A DNA stretch of 64,000 nucleotides from Fistularia commersonii. Its lineage: Eukaryota > Chordata > Actinopteri > Syngnathiformes > Fistulariidae. Positions within the stretch are counted from its first letter, which is position 1. Each line of letters starts with the position of its first letter. A program made the position numbers and the translations under genes. The stretch is from the NCBI GenBank assembly GCA_037954325.1, contig JBBMNZ010000017.1, positions 12,122,501 to 12,186,500 of the forward strand, in the 5' to 3' direction. The notes under the pieces were generated by a model that saw nothing but the letters and a program-made list of their open reading frames with translations, was not told the DNA's origin and ran no database searches. Below, in pieces: positions 10,501 through 22,360 of this stretch.

Positions 10501-13500
10501 TGCTGAAAGGACAGGCAAATTACACTTCTATTTGTGCAACTGAATTAATGGGAGAGTCACTGGAAAAGTGCACTTATTTCAAAATGGTTTCTTTCAGTAG
10601 ATTGGTGATTCATTTGCATCTCCAAATAAACGATTTTGAGCTGTGACGGCTACGAATCACGGTGAGAGATCGGTGGCTCGTACCGATCAAGAGCAACGTG
10701 CTTTTCTCTCATGGTCATGTCACTCTTGACATTGTTTTCCCAGACCTTCCTACGTCTGCCTCTCAGAGTATGCTGTTATTGCTCGGCTTTATCACTAATA
10801 GCAACATTGCGAGCCTTTTAACCGTTATAAGCTTTAGTACCTCGTCGACCTTGCGTCTGGCTGTGTCAAAAGTGATATTGAAAAGAATTTTCAATATTTC
10901 CATGGCCAGCTCTGTCTGCTGTCGACTCATCGGGGGAAGCTCTCCCGGCAGGACTTCCTCTGACTCCGCCCGGGCCGTCTCGAATGTGTCCGGCCAACTC
11001 AGACCCAGAGTGACGTCTAATTGGTTACCTTAAAAAAAAAACAACATCATACATTTAAATCTCCTTAGTAACATCCCCCATTAGATTGGAATTTCCCAAA
11101 AAATATTTTGGCATTTGTTCGCAGGGAAACTTGTTGCCCTGAGAGCTAAGGTCAGCACTTACCTAGCAAATTGATGCCGTGGAGCTCCTGAGCCAACAGT
11201 GCCCTCACGTCCACTCTTAGGGCAGTCAACAAAAAGGTGAGGCGCAAGTCAAAGAAACGGATCTGGGCAGAGATTCAGAGACACAGTGACTCCCAGTTGT
11301 TATTCAGAGGAACAAAACAAAAAGCAGTGACTTTCAGCTTCTTTGTATAAACACTGGCAGTGAGTTTGAGTTTTAGGTTTTGTCTGTTTTCCTACTATTA
11401 GGAAGGGGCTTGAAATTAAATCTAAATGTATATCTTACTTTTTGAAAAAAGGGTTCAAAATTCACTCATTAGTACGAGTGACAAGTCATAGCAAGGACAA
11501 TATGACCGACAATAGTTTGTCCGGTGCCTCAGCAGATCTCTGCTGTCCTCTGCTGGACACCACTGAAAGACCACATCTTTCCATGTAGAAATCTGATTTT
11601 TGGCATAAAAGTAAAAACAGTCTCATATAACATTTCAGTTAGGTTGTGAAGTGCTGATGTATTTGAATTACATGTATTTATGAGTAAACAAAAAGTCAGT
11701 TAGGGCTCTGATTTACATGTTTCTGGCAGGTTATTAAACAAGGTTGCACGGCGTGTTCTTACCTCATAACTCCAAGTCTGGTCGTGACACTGTTTCAACC
11801 TCTCTGCCACACCCTTTATCAGATGAAGCTCTGCTGCAACCACCTGCAAAGACACCAGCATTCTCCATGGGTTTCTCAAATGATCAGAACAATAGTAAGA
11901 ATGCTCTTTTTTTCCAATGCATACGAAAACCCTGCTGACTGACCTGCCCTGCCTCACTGTGAAGCAGGATATTACAGATGGACTTGAGGGCTTCAACTAT
12001 CACCTCCTGGTCAGGGTTTTCTGAAAGGGGACAAACTTCCTTTCCCAGCTCATTGGACAAATGTGTCCCCTCCCCCTGCTTTCCTTCGTTCCCCTCACCT
12101 TGGAAGCGGTCGGGAGGATAGGGTGAAACACGGGCGGTAAATCATCTTTTATTTGGTTGTTACAGCAAAAGCAGCAGTTTGTATCACTCTGCTTTTTTAT
12201 TATTATGCAGATTTGCGCAGACTTGAATAGCTGGCTTTGACTGTTGGCAACACATACCTTGACCTTCCACCTGCTGGCTCCCGGCTGCTGTGGTGCCGCT
12301 GGGCAGGGTGATGCCGGCGTAGCGAGCGAGGGTGGACATGGCGGCGCAGCTGACAAAAGGGCCCAGGCAGTCTTTGTCCCTGGACAGGATTCGAACCGTT
12401 TCTAGACAGGCCAGCTGACAGGAAGGCTGCAGCTCTCTGTTCAGGAACGACAGCACCAACTCCCCCAGATGCTGCATCACACAACAAACAAACGCGTTAC
12501 ACCCGTATTCCAACAATAACTCCCTCTCACTTACAGGGTTAAAAAAAGCAATCTTACATATACTACATCATTGCCGTGAAAAGAAAAACAGTGATAGTAT
12601 AAATTTGTAAGAACAAACCTAGTAATGGTATTTATCCCACAGAAAGATGTTGTGTGATTTGTATTTTTACTATTTACTGGAAGCACTTATTGTAATGAAT
12701 TTTGCATTTGCTGCCATTAAAAGCAATGCAACAGTTGTTTTTTTCAACTGCAGCTCCAAAGCAGCAGCAGGGTGCTGGCTGCAAACAGTTACACTATTGT
12801 TAAAATGCATGCTTTTCAGCTGAGGGGCGATTTAATCTTTTTTTTAAGTTACTGTCTTGACATATAAATCAGCATTGATGTATTCAACTTGGGAGGACAG
12901 TTGAGAGAATGTAACAATGTTTTTACAGATGGTGGGATTAGCATTATTCACCATTACAGATGAGGTTCACCTAACCTCGAATACCAAACTAATTGTGGAG
13001 CTCCATTTGGGAGTGAAATGTGTGAGAACGGACGTGGTGGAGCAGCTGATGAAGAGATACAGGTGTCTGGTAAGGATCTGAATTATTTATTATTGTTTGG
13101 AACCGAGAATATTCTCTGTGTTTCGCATGCTTGTGAGAACGGTGAAGCTCATGGCAGAAATTAGTCTTTCCATTGCCAGGAGGAGGATCGTGTAGTCAAC
13201 AGCTTGAAACCGCCGCGAGCACAAATCCATCAGCATTAAATCACTTAATGTTCCTCTAAGTAGCAGACACAGGAAGTCCTTCGTCTGCTCCAAGGATGCT
13301 AGAAATGAGTTTGGGGAGAACATTGGCCACTTTGGATGGTATTCACTGGAAAATAAATTCCTTAAGTTAAAAGTGCAGACTACAATAAATGATTGGTCAT
13401 TGTCCAGCAGAAAGAGGAGGAGGAGGATCTATATTTAGTTGTCATATTTCTCACAGTTAGGCTGATTGTTGGACATGGTGTTCAAGGAGTTATCTCCATG

Positions 13501-16500
13501 AGTTTAAAAAGGTGCATCATTATTTATAGGTAATCAATTATTCAATGTGTTTCTGTATTTACCTCAAAAACATGGATATATAGGGTTTGGGTAAATGCTA
13601 GAGGCTGGATGTTTACACAAAATCCGGTACCTTTTAAACCCTAAATTCTCAGGCAAACTAAGCACTAAGTATTTTATGGTATTTATCAATTACAGGGTGC
13701 AAAAATACACACACAGGAGAACCCATCAAATAAATACATTTAGATAGAAATGTGATCAGATTAAGAAGCAGCACAAAATCTCAGAAAAATAAAAGGATAT
13801 TGTTTCTCTGTGGGCAACAGAAATGCACAAAATATATAATTACGTAATTGTTTGATGGATCATGAATTATTCAATTTTTTTTCACAGTTTTTTTATTTAG
13901 ATCATAGGAACCACAAGGTTGTGGTTCCAGAAGTTTCCATACCTCTCTGCTCCTCTCCTCTTCCCTGGTGAAAGTAAAGCATTGGTTCATCTGTAGGAAG
14001 GACAGAGAATAAGGCAGAGAGGTGGAGGAGAAGAAGGAAAATACACAAAATTTGAATTAGAAACAAAATGCAATTCTAGTGATTTAATAAATGCATGGGA
14101 GTGATAAAAGACCGTGGCCAATGCTAACAATGCTGCGCTGCGATGATTCATTCGAGCTTTGGAGCTTCCTGACTCTACCGCTCTCCACCAAGGCGCATCG
14201 GCAAGTACAGTTTTCCCATCTTAGTCACTGACACTTCAACATCTGCGATAAAACCATTTGGTGACTCCATGGAAACACTTATTATGTCTTGCTTGTGACC
14301 CATCATCTTAATCATTTAAATACTTTATTACAGTTTGAGTGCATTTCCTACATTTGCTGAGTGATACGTCTAAACATATAAATTGAAGTATCTATTTTGT
14401 CCCTCTCTATTTTTGCTCTTCAACAGTGTTAGATTTAGATTAAACATATATGGCTTAAACCGGTGGTAGCCAGCAGGGTGCCTGTGGGCACCTGGTCACC
14501 CGCAGGCAGCCAGCTCGTCCCCTGTTGAACGTTTCTAAATATAACTTCCGTCCTCCATTGCGGATGTCCAAACCGATCTGGCTTAAAAGGCTTAAATAGG
14601 TCTGTCAGACTGTTCAATTTTGCAAGTTGATTATAAATGAAATCCCGGGATCTTCTTAAATAGAATTGTAGGTATTTTTGCACAGCAGTTTCTGAGAAAC
14701 AAAATAGAACAGAGGGATTAATGTTCTCATTTCATTGCACTCCAAGCGGAGAACCTGTGGATATCTGGGTTTAATTTTAAGGATGAAATATTCCCAAGAA
14801 AAAGAGAAAAGGAATCAGATTCATTGTCGAGAACACCAAAACACGATCAGTGTTCAGAGCGTGTGGTTCAAGTTAACTAAACCAGGTTCAAACATCCTGT
14901 TTGTGGTTCATGAGGCTGCTGTGGTCATTCCCAAAAAGCATCGAAGCTGCTTCACTGTAACTGCGAGGTTCTTGCCAGCGTCTTGTTCCCACAAAAGGTT
15001 TGCAACTATCATAGAGATCCTATGACCTGAAAAGCAAACATACATTGATATGTTTCTTCCTGCACCTCAGTGAAAACAAAGATGTTCAGAGCTGCAGGAT
15101 GTTCGAACCCCTTTTCGTGTTCAGTCACAGTTAAGATGAGGCTCTGCGGCCAGGGTGTGCTACGACAGGGCCCACTTCCTCCATGTATTGAGGTAGGTTT
15201 TATTCAGATTGACATGGAGTACAGGAATTTGTGAAAAAAAAAAGGTAAAAGTTCTGTTGGTCAAAAAAGATGCAAATATTTTTCTTTCTTCATCGTATAA
15301 AAATACATCCCCGCTTTGGTCGAGCGACAAGAGAAGGTCCGATAACACACAGTGGATCTTATACGACAAGCTCCTGCAACACTAAGCTTCCCATCTCATC
15401 CTTAGTTTAGCAGGATTTCACTGAGCTTTACTATTTGTGTGCAAGAGAATCTAATCCCATTGCTTTCAAGATCATGATGGCCAAAGCTCCATTCTCTGAG
15501 GTGGAGAGAACATGCACCACAGCTGACCGGCACCGGCGTTTTGCATATTGTAAGTTCAGGAAGCACGATCTGAAAACACCAATCCGCTAACAGTACAATA
15601 ATTTCATTTTGAATTTTACAGGACACATCTTTTGAGTATTTGCAGGCAGTTAAGGCAACATCCCTTAACAACAACTTCAATTACAAAGTGGGTTAAAAAG
15701 AACCAACTCATACATTCATAAACTAGTAGTTTGCTCTCTTTTTAGTTGAAATGATTAAGAAAACCAGCATTATTGAAAAAACTCGAGCGATCCCATTATG
15801 GGAATTACACTCGAAGAATAGGGGACCTGTTTTTATATATCTAACACATAAACTATCTAGAATAAAAAGTCTTTAGTGTTACTGTAGCAGCGTTCGTTGA
15901 AATCTGGAAGCCCATTCCTGGTTGGAGCATAAAAGGCACACATCACATGCAAAATTTGAAGCCATCAACTTCTTGAATACAGCTAGCATTTGTTGTTAGG
16001 GCTACAGTATTTGCTCTGTGTTTCCTAAAGTCGAAGACGAGTTCTTTATTTTCGATCAAGTCAAGTGTCAGGTTGGTCGCGGAGCGCCATGACCAGTTTC
16101 TGGATCTCGTCTCTGCAGGCAGATTCATCTCCTAATGAAATGAGTCCAGGCATAGTGGTGCCAGACGCTAATTCAATAATGCAGTTGATGGCACAGAATG
16201 GCATGCAGTCCTTAGTGGGATGTAAGAACAGTATTAAGTTCAGCACGCAGCCTTGTGAGGAGCATGTCCCGAATGTATGGCTTTAGGAGAGGTCAGTACC
16301 GAGCTTTAGAGTTTGTGCGTGGTCTTTGAGTAAGTCTAATATCCAGGGGAGGTTGATAGTATGAAGGCCCAGGTTGGACAGTTTGATGATCAAATTGTTC
16401 AGGATGATTGTGTTGAATGCTTAGGTATGATCAGTGAACTCCTTCTGATTGAGATGAACAAGCTCCAGCAGCTTTGGTAACATCTGCCAAACTGGATCCA

Positions 16501-19500
16501 AGATCCAAGGTATGAGCGCAAGTGTTAAAACATGTCATGCTGATCAAAATGATGTCGTTTGTTTTGTTTTGTTGCTGGAACTGAATACTCCCAGTTTATC
16601 TTTGTTCCCAGTTTGACCATTTTTGCATCTTTGGTGCACTTAGTTGGCAGCTCTTCTCTAAATCGCGCATCATTATCGACACCCGTGGTCCTTTTTTTTC
16701 CTCCCCAATGCCACAATCAACTCATCAACATATAAAGCCAATTGTGAAGCGATCCATGATGTTCTTGTTCTTGGGAATCGGGAGCTAGATAGATAGATAG
16801 AAAAGGGCGCACTTGGCAGTCTGTGTTTGTGTGGTGGTTGTTTTCTTGTCCTTGCCAGTGGGCCCACCAGGCATCATCACTATTTCTACCCCTCCCCAGG
16901 CTGTTTACAATGCTTGTTATACCCGAAAACAATCCACAGGGACCTCGGTATACCTTTGGGGAAGATGAGAGTCTGTTTAAGTCTGTCAAGACAGTTAAGC
17001 TGTAGCGTATTCCACAGCTAAATACATCCTGACTGCTATAAAAATAGTTTCCTTAACAAATGTCAAGAAAGAAAACGATAAACACTGTAAAATACACAAG
17101 AAAGCACACAAGAGAGCGATGAAGCAATGCACTCTGGCTGACGAGATGCAATTGCGTGTATATCGTCAAGTTAGCTAGCACAAAAAAAAAACAAAACAGG
17201 AGGGAATCGGCAAAACAAAAAAGTCGAACACCTTTTCGATTGCAAAGGGAAGCGTGTGGCCAGACCGCTGAACAACCGACCAGAGGAATGAAATGTGTGA
17301 TGTAGAGGTGAGAAAAATGTACAATTCCTGCTGCATAGTGCCATCCTACGCTAATGCAAAGTAAGCAAACATACCGTTCCTCTAAGCGGAAGCTTTCGGA
17401 GAATGCTGACGTGGCAATGCCCAGTTTGGTCTCTGAGGCTATTAGCCGGTCTTTGAATTTAACTTGCCACTTGTGGACGAAATTATTTCGGTGATTTGCT
17501 TGGCAGGGGTGATTCTCGCATGGATTTATGATTACAAATTAAATAACAGAGATCTTTGATCAGCTGGCGGTCGGTCCAGGGTGTACCCTGACTTTCGCCC
17601 ATTGTAAGCTAGGATTGACTAATCCACCCCCGCGACCCTTTGTGCAGGATAAGTGGTACTGAGAATGAATGACTGGATGAGAGAGGGAGGGAAATATCAA
17701 TGCCAAGTGCTTCTCCTCTTATGTTGTTCAATGTTGAGAACATTTTTTATTCTCTCTGCACATCATGTGTGCCTCTTGGTTACTGTCATCATTATACTGG
17801 AGCTGAAATGACAAAGTGGACGCCCACTTACTGTAAATTGTAATAATTTATCTGTATATATGTTCACGACTGTGCAATACTTCATAACAGCTACATGTAC
17901 AATATTTTTTCATACTCTTGTGCACTCCTTATCTTTCACTTGGTACTTAAGACACTTTATAGTTTCTACTTGTTACTTAATACACTTTATTCTCACATTT
18001 TTTTTTTTACTGTTTATACAATTTTCAACTATTATTTATTATTGTTATATTTTTCGTGTAACTCTGGCACAACAATTTCCTTCGGGATAATAAAGTTGTT
18101 CTTATTCTTAGATAGTTCTTAGAACTAGTATTACGATAAACATCATATCTTTCCTGCAAACCAACATCATCGAACGAATACCATCTGTAACTATGCAAGG
18201 ACTTTCTTGGATGGGCTTCGAGAAGAGAAAAGTTCTACACTGCTGAAGCAACTTAGTCCTTGGTTCGGAGGCGGATGCTGACTGCCAGAAAATGCTACTC
18301 TGGACATGGTTGTCCGTGCAGGTTCTCAGTCATCCAGGTCACGGTTAATTTTATTCAAAATCTTCGTCTCATGGCAACTGGACTTGATTTTCTTTCCATG
18401 AAGACGATCTTCCAGTCCAGTCGCCACAAGTACTCCTGTGAATCATGTCTTTCTAACCGTTTAACAATCCAGTATCTGCAGAGCACCTCATGGGGCGCCT
18501 CTTCTTTAGATACCTGTCCTCTTGTCCTGTGCTGCTGTGGCTCTCGAATTTCCCCAATGGGTATCAATAAATCTTATCATATTCAAGGAAACCTTTTAGC
18601 CCCTCGCCATGGGTTAATCCAAAGTGTGGCAGTTTCAGTCCTAGCGTTGCTATGTTGAAGTGAGGCTTTACAGCGGTGGCTACAGGTTTTATATGCTTTT
18701 CCGGGAGTAAAAATGGAGTGTAGGGAGTGATTGCCGAATTGCCACGTCTATTTCTTTATAATATTAAGCCGAAAAGACAGCGGGCGGGTCCAGAGACTCA
18801 AAGCCCAACTGTTCAGAGGCCCGTGTGTGTGCGGACAAGTGTATTTTGTACATTGATCTCATATGTTTTTAGATAAATTGTTGCATTATCACTTATGCGA
18901 TTCTACCCAAATATGACATAAACATAACCGATATAACACTGGTCATTCACAATTTTTTTCCCCTGTACTTCGACCTACATAGAGAAAGCCTAAGAAATAC
19001 CAGTGAGGCAAAATGCACAGAGCAAATATTACTTAGAAACATGCAATATGGAATAAACCCTCGGGGAATCGGTTCTCAGACTTTCCCGACAATTGTTTGT
19101 CTGTACAATGAAGATCTCCGTCAGCTATTATTGTTCTTGTGTCAAGGACAGACAGTTTGGCAGATCTGTGAGATTCTGGGTTATCTTTGAGCGGGATTAT
19201 GATGAACATTTCATGCAGCAGTTAAGAGATATGAAAGAGATTCCACCACCTGAAATGAAATCCCAAGCTAGATTCAGCTCCAGTCTCAGGGGTACATTTT
19301 TAAATGAATTTATTTTTCCTAAATTTTACCCTCGCTGTATATTTACTCAACTTTTCTCTATGTAGTAAAGTAAATTAATATATGCAAATCTATATGAAAA
19401 AAGCATGGTGTTAAATGCACATCAAACTTTTTCTGTGGACTCTTTTAATTACTGACGTCAGAGAAGAAATGTGTTTATTTTAAGTCTGATATTTTATTAA

Positions 19501-22360
19501 CTAAAACCCACTCACAAAAACGCCAACCAGAATGAAGGTTGTATTTTTTGCTCCTTCATTCCCAGCACTGAAACGGTCCATCGGACGTCAAACCCTTGGC
19601 GAACATCTTACGTCAATCTTTCTGGACCGGAGGCCGAGAGTTCACGGGATTGTCTGGACCTTCACTAAAATGGTCAGCGTTACTTCAAAAATGTTGAAGG
19701 CGGGCCATCACACTCTTTTGGCTAACAAACTCCGTTCACAAACTCCCGAGATGCGACGGTCATCATGTAGCATTGTGCACACTCCCTGAAGTGACACAAC
19801 ACTCATCCCAGAAGAGAACTTTGCTATTCAACGGAATTCCATCAATTCTAGTTCAATCAGTCTTCAGCAAAATCCTACACTCATGGAAAATGGCTCGCTA
19901 TTGCATGGACACACATTCAAACCTTCAACAACGTTGGAGGAAAATGTCCACTCAGGACATGTAAGATGACAAGTATTTTGACAGAGTTGAAAAAAATCCC
20001 GGGCACAGTTAAATACGCTGCTCCGCCGTCCCGTAGGATGGCTGATGGTCCCAGCATTCACTGCCAGTGGCCGGGTTCCAGATGGCAATAGCTGCCAGTT
20101 TTAGGTTTGGCACATGTAAATGATGATTTGTGTTCCTGTTTCCCATGACACGCCTAACTCGACCGCGGAATCTAATGACTCAGGGGACACACAAAAATGA
20201 CGGGAGAAATATCTAAAGGCTAAACAGGCTCGTTTACAACTATTTCCCATTTGTGATAAGAATAAGGGCGTGTTCAGGTTTTAAGGAAGTGACTCCAGCC
20301 TTGTCATCAGCCAAAAGACTGCTGAGAAAGATAGAAATCCATTTTGTGATGACCAATCATGATTACGTAGTGACTTTGGAAATCATACAAACATTTATCG
20401 CACATTTACTGAAGTTTCAACCGTGGAGACCCACAGACTGGCTTGACAAAACCTGAATTCCACAGCTTCATTTTGCATCTCTTAATTTTTCAAGATAATC
20501 AGGTTCTTGCTTCTTTGTCTGCACAGATGTAGATCAAGAAAGCGCACCGCTGACCGATCAATCATACGCAACAGGTCAGGAGCCTTATATTGTGAATATT
20601 TTGAAAGTATAACCTTTATGAGAAAACTCTCTTCATGTCTTGATAGGTATTTTTCAAGACATTTGCTTTTTTGGGCATATCGAGTTAGCTAATCACAGCT
20701 CTGCCCCGTTCTGGTCTACGAAAAGTTGTCTGGTTGACTTAAGGTTTGCAAATTGAACCGACTAAGCGGACCAACGATCCACCAGTCTGACGTCAGCGCC
20801 GAATTCCATTTGATGGAGACTTGATTTCCAAATGACATCATCATCTTAAGTAGGGCTTACACCTTACGATTTTCGCAGTTGTGGACTTAAAACCCAAAGC
20901 CGGAAGGAAATCTCAAAAGTCCCTTCATCTTGATCGTTAAGTGTAAGGCGATGATCTTCTGGTTTTAGAGAAGTCGCAGATCAGTCTTTTCCTAATCTTG
21001 TTCTTAGAACAATATCATACATGTTTGATATCGCAAGTCTTACGGTCTTTACAGTGATACAACACAATCAACAACCAATAGATGAGCTCTGACAAAACTG
21101 GAAACGCGGTAGACGAACAATCCCAAGAGCGGTATTGGTGACAGAGAAGGCGAAGGACGTCCCGATCAGTGTGGAGCAACCTGAAAGAGGAAACGTTGTC
21201 CAAACTGGGCTCTTCTGAAATCAGAACAGCCCAGCTTGGACAACGTCTCCGACGTGTCACAACTGAGTGGAGGAGGAAAAGCAATGGACTGAAAAAGCAG
21301 AGGCTCTGCAAATACCCGCTGAAAACAATACACGTGGGGAAAAAAAATTGATTTAAGAATTAAGTTGTAGTTTTCCACCAATCTTTTCAAAGCCTTTAGA
21401 TGTAAGACTGGTCTAGTCTGACTGGGAAGTAAAACTCATGTTTTGATGCGAGCTGTGTGGGTGATAATTTTAAATGTGTCTTTTCAAAGTCTTTACATGT
21501 ATGGGTGGTATAAAGATGGCTGCACCTGTAACCAGAGGTTGGCCTTATTATGGTGTAAATGAAGAAGGGTGTCCATTTTCTGTCACCATCCTTTACTTAG
21601 AACAGCAGAATACCGTTGCATTCTCGTCTTCATCCCCGGATGCCGATAAAACCTGAACGTCGCCCCTTTAAAAGTTTAGCTAAAGAAACAGTTGTCAGAT
21701 TGATTGATATTGCACAGTTTTTAGGGGGTATCTGTTGCTTCCAGAGATAGACGTGTGTTATCGTCTCATGCCTTCGAGCTGGTGATGGACACAGTACAGT
21801 TGCAGCAATCGCATTTTAAAGTTTGTGCGCAGGCTAACTAAGGTGTACAAACCAGACCTGCAAATCCTCACAAACACAAACACTACAGTTTCTCCCAGTG
21901 CGTTGAATATGTAAATAACCCGCCAATGAAACCATCGAGGTTGAATTAATACGTAAACATCCCAATATTTAATTGACTTGGAGGGGCACATAGACACAGG
22001 TATGAAGTGATCAAATCTTAAAACAATTATCATCACAAGTTAATGTGAAAATCCCAAATCATAAGGAAGGGGTCTCCTTACAAAATGAGCATCATATAAT
22101 GATGATAATAATCACCTACCTTCATGTCAGTCATTTTTTTCAACCAATGATAAATATGCAACAAAGAAATACAGATTTTTTTTTTTTTTTTTTTCTGGAT
22201 ATCGTGGGCAGAGACGGGGATAAAGTAACACGCAATCGTGATAAACCAACTTGACTCCCTTTACCTGCGTGTTGAAGCGCTGAAGTGCAGCCAGAGCTGC
22301 GTCCTGCTCATCCGTCTCTATCTGCTCTATGATGGCCGTTAAATCCATTTTCGTCGCCAT
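7595..22360 (-). CDS. ric8a: Ric8a, G-protein alpha subunit chaperone and guanine nucleotide exchange factor
   Basis: Ric-8A folds nascent G-alpha subunits (i, q and 12/13 classes) and catalyses GDP release from them in the cytosol and at the cell cortex. Coding exons, 3' to 5' on the plus map: 7595-7736, 8042-8161, 8674-8818, 9287-9431, 9554-9649, 9964-10114, 10204-10298, 10841-11028, 11163-11262, 11763-11843, 11944-12020, 12258-12471, 13943-13990, 22265-22360. All are GT-AG, phases join, total 565 residues (human about 530). Family signatures: VRILSRDKDCL near residue 73, FFDLRL near 175, MEILKILFNIT near 250, NLLGNLP near 304, VLPPLRD near 383, RNKLVRLMTHIDTDVK, then YTGYGNAAGLLAARGL. The armadillo-like fold is complete. 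It could not be Ric8b: the MDLTAIIEQIET start and the C-terminus fit Ric8a. Confidence 0.93.
8674..8818 (-). other. ric8a: ric8a exon with YTGYGNAAGLL core and acidic CK2-type cluster
   Basis: The exon begins TT (finishing a Val codon), encodes SRFIKYTGYGNAAGLLAARG, then YSEDEDSETEEY, and ends AAATCACA before donor GTCAGT. In mammalian Ric-8A the matching Ser/Thr in the acidic run are CK2 phosphorylation sites that raise chaperone and exchange activity. Here the Ser residues and acidic context are kept, while the mammalian Thr in DEDTDTDEY is Ser in DEDSETEEY. The phosphorylation role is transferred from family knowledge. Confidence 0.8.
9181..9268 (+). repeat. Degenerate tRNA-derived SINE-like element in a ric8a intron
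   Basis: GGTCAGCACAGTGGTGCAGA followed some 40 bp later by GAGTTTGCACGTTGTCTCC resembles the common fish repeat that starts with a tRNA-like 'GGTGCAGTGGTTAGC' head and carries 'AGTTTGCATGTTCTCCC'. It ends about 20 bp from the donor of the exon at 9287-9431, in antisense orientation to ric8a. The B box is degraded. Confidence 0.5.
13943..13990 (-). other. ric8a: ric8a coding exon 2, 48 bp
   Basis: Found by searching the large intron for the family motif (S/N)QCFTF. The minus strand reads acceptor CTACAG, then 16 codons MNQCFTFTREEERSRE, then donor GTATGG. Both sides are phase 0, matching exon 1 (ends FNTQ) and exon 3 (starts HLGELVLSFL). The human protein has HSQSFTFDDAQQEDRKR at this place, so length and content fit. 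Without it the N-terminal helix pair would be shortened. Confidence 0.88.
15930..16480 (-). mobile_element. Decayed L2-like LINE reverse-transcriptase fragment
   Basis: Minus-strand frames read pieces of a fish L2-type polymerase: a SAFNTII-like finger region near 16.40 kb, LGLHTINLPWILD, QGCVLNLILF, then GLISLGDESACRDEIQKLV, and KELVFDFRKHRAN near 16.03 kb. Family members have FADDTTVVGLIS at the catalytic site. Here the aspartate pair is gone (LASGTTMPGLIS), and stops and frame changes interrupt the rest. It is a dead fossil, in the same transcriptional sense as its host gene ric8a. Confidence 0.75.
16785..16801. repeat. (GATA)n short tandem repeat
   Basis: About four GATA units. Confidence 0.8.
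17560..17690 (+). repeat. Fish SINE-type body (CCAGGGTGTACCCTG ... GGATAAGTGGTA)
   Basis: GGTCCAGGGTGTACCCTGAC, CGCCCATTGTAAGCTAGGAT, CCCCGCGACCC and GGATAAGTGGTACTGAGAATG appear in the order of a very common teleost interspersed repeat. A shorter inverted copy lies at about 34.65-34.73 kb in ppp6r3. Confidence 0.7.
17700..18112 (+). repeat. L2-type LINE 3' UTR and tail
   Basis: AT-rich sequence ending in CAATTTCCTTCGGGATAATA AAGTTGTTCTTATTC. This matches the terminal hairpin and tail of fish L2-like LINEs (consensus CCTTCGGGGATCAATAAAG). Upstream TGTGCAATACTTCATAACAG is also typical of such 3' UTRs. It is opposite in orientation to the reverse-transcriptase fossil at 15.9-16.5 kb, so the two derive from separate insertions. 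Confidence 0.7.
21193..21246. repeat. Near-perfect 54-bp palindrome
   Basis: The left arm (21193-21219, ACGTTGTCCAAACTGGGCTC then TTCTGAA) and right arm (21220-21246) are reverse complements at 24 of 27 positions, with no spacer. The mismatches are at arm positions 12, 20 and 27. No coding or known repeat context explains it. It could be the terminus or core of an inverted-repeat transposon or a replication-slippage product. Confidence 0.85.
22265..22360 (-). other. ric8a: ric8a coding exon 1 with two in-frame start codons
   Basis: The first ATG (22360-22358) has T at -3 and G at +4. The second, four codons on (22348-22346), has A at -3 and G at +4, the stronger context. It gives MDLTAIIEQIET, which lines up with the family start MELRAVAEAVET. 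The true N-terminus is probably the second Met (561 residues). The exon ends CACGCAG before donor GTAAAG. Confidence 0.85.

Larger units (their letters stand above)
13991..22264 (-). other. ric8a: ric8a intron 1, 8.3 kb, transposon-rich
   Basis: This is by far the largest ric8a intron; the others are about 70 to 1470 bp. Besides the itemised LINE, SINE and palindrome pieces it contains unassigned, slightly coding-like but broken stretches at 14.4-14.7, 18.2-18.7, 19.1-19.4 and 19.5-20.1 kb, which I suspect are old transposon remnants. No ric8a exon or independent gene was recognised inside it. A long T run (about 22,175-22,194) lies just inside the donor. Confidence 0.6.

Noticed and set aside
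13090..13323. 77-codon minus-strand frame between ric8a exons 2 and 3
   Set aside because: Not part of the Ric8a protein. Exons 2 and 3 join perfectly without it and I recognise no family; at most a transposon scrap.
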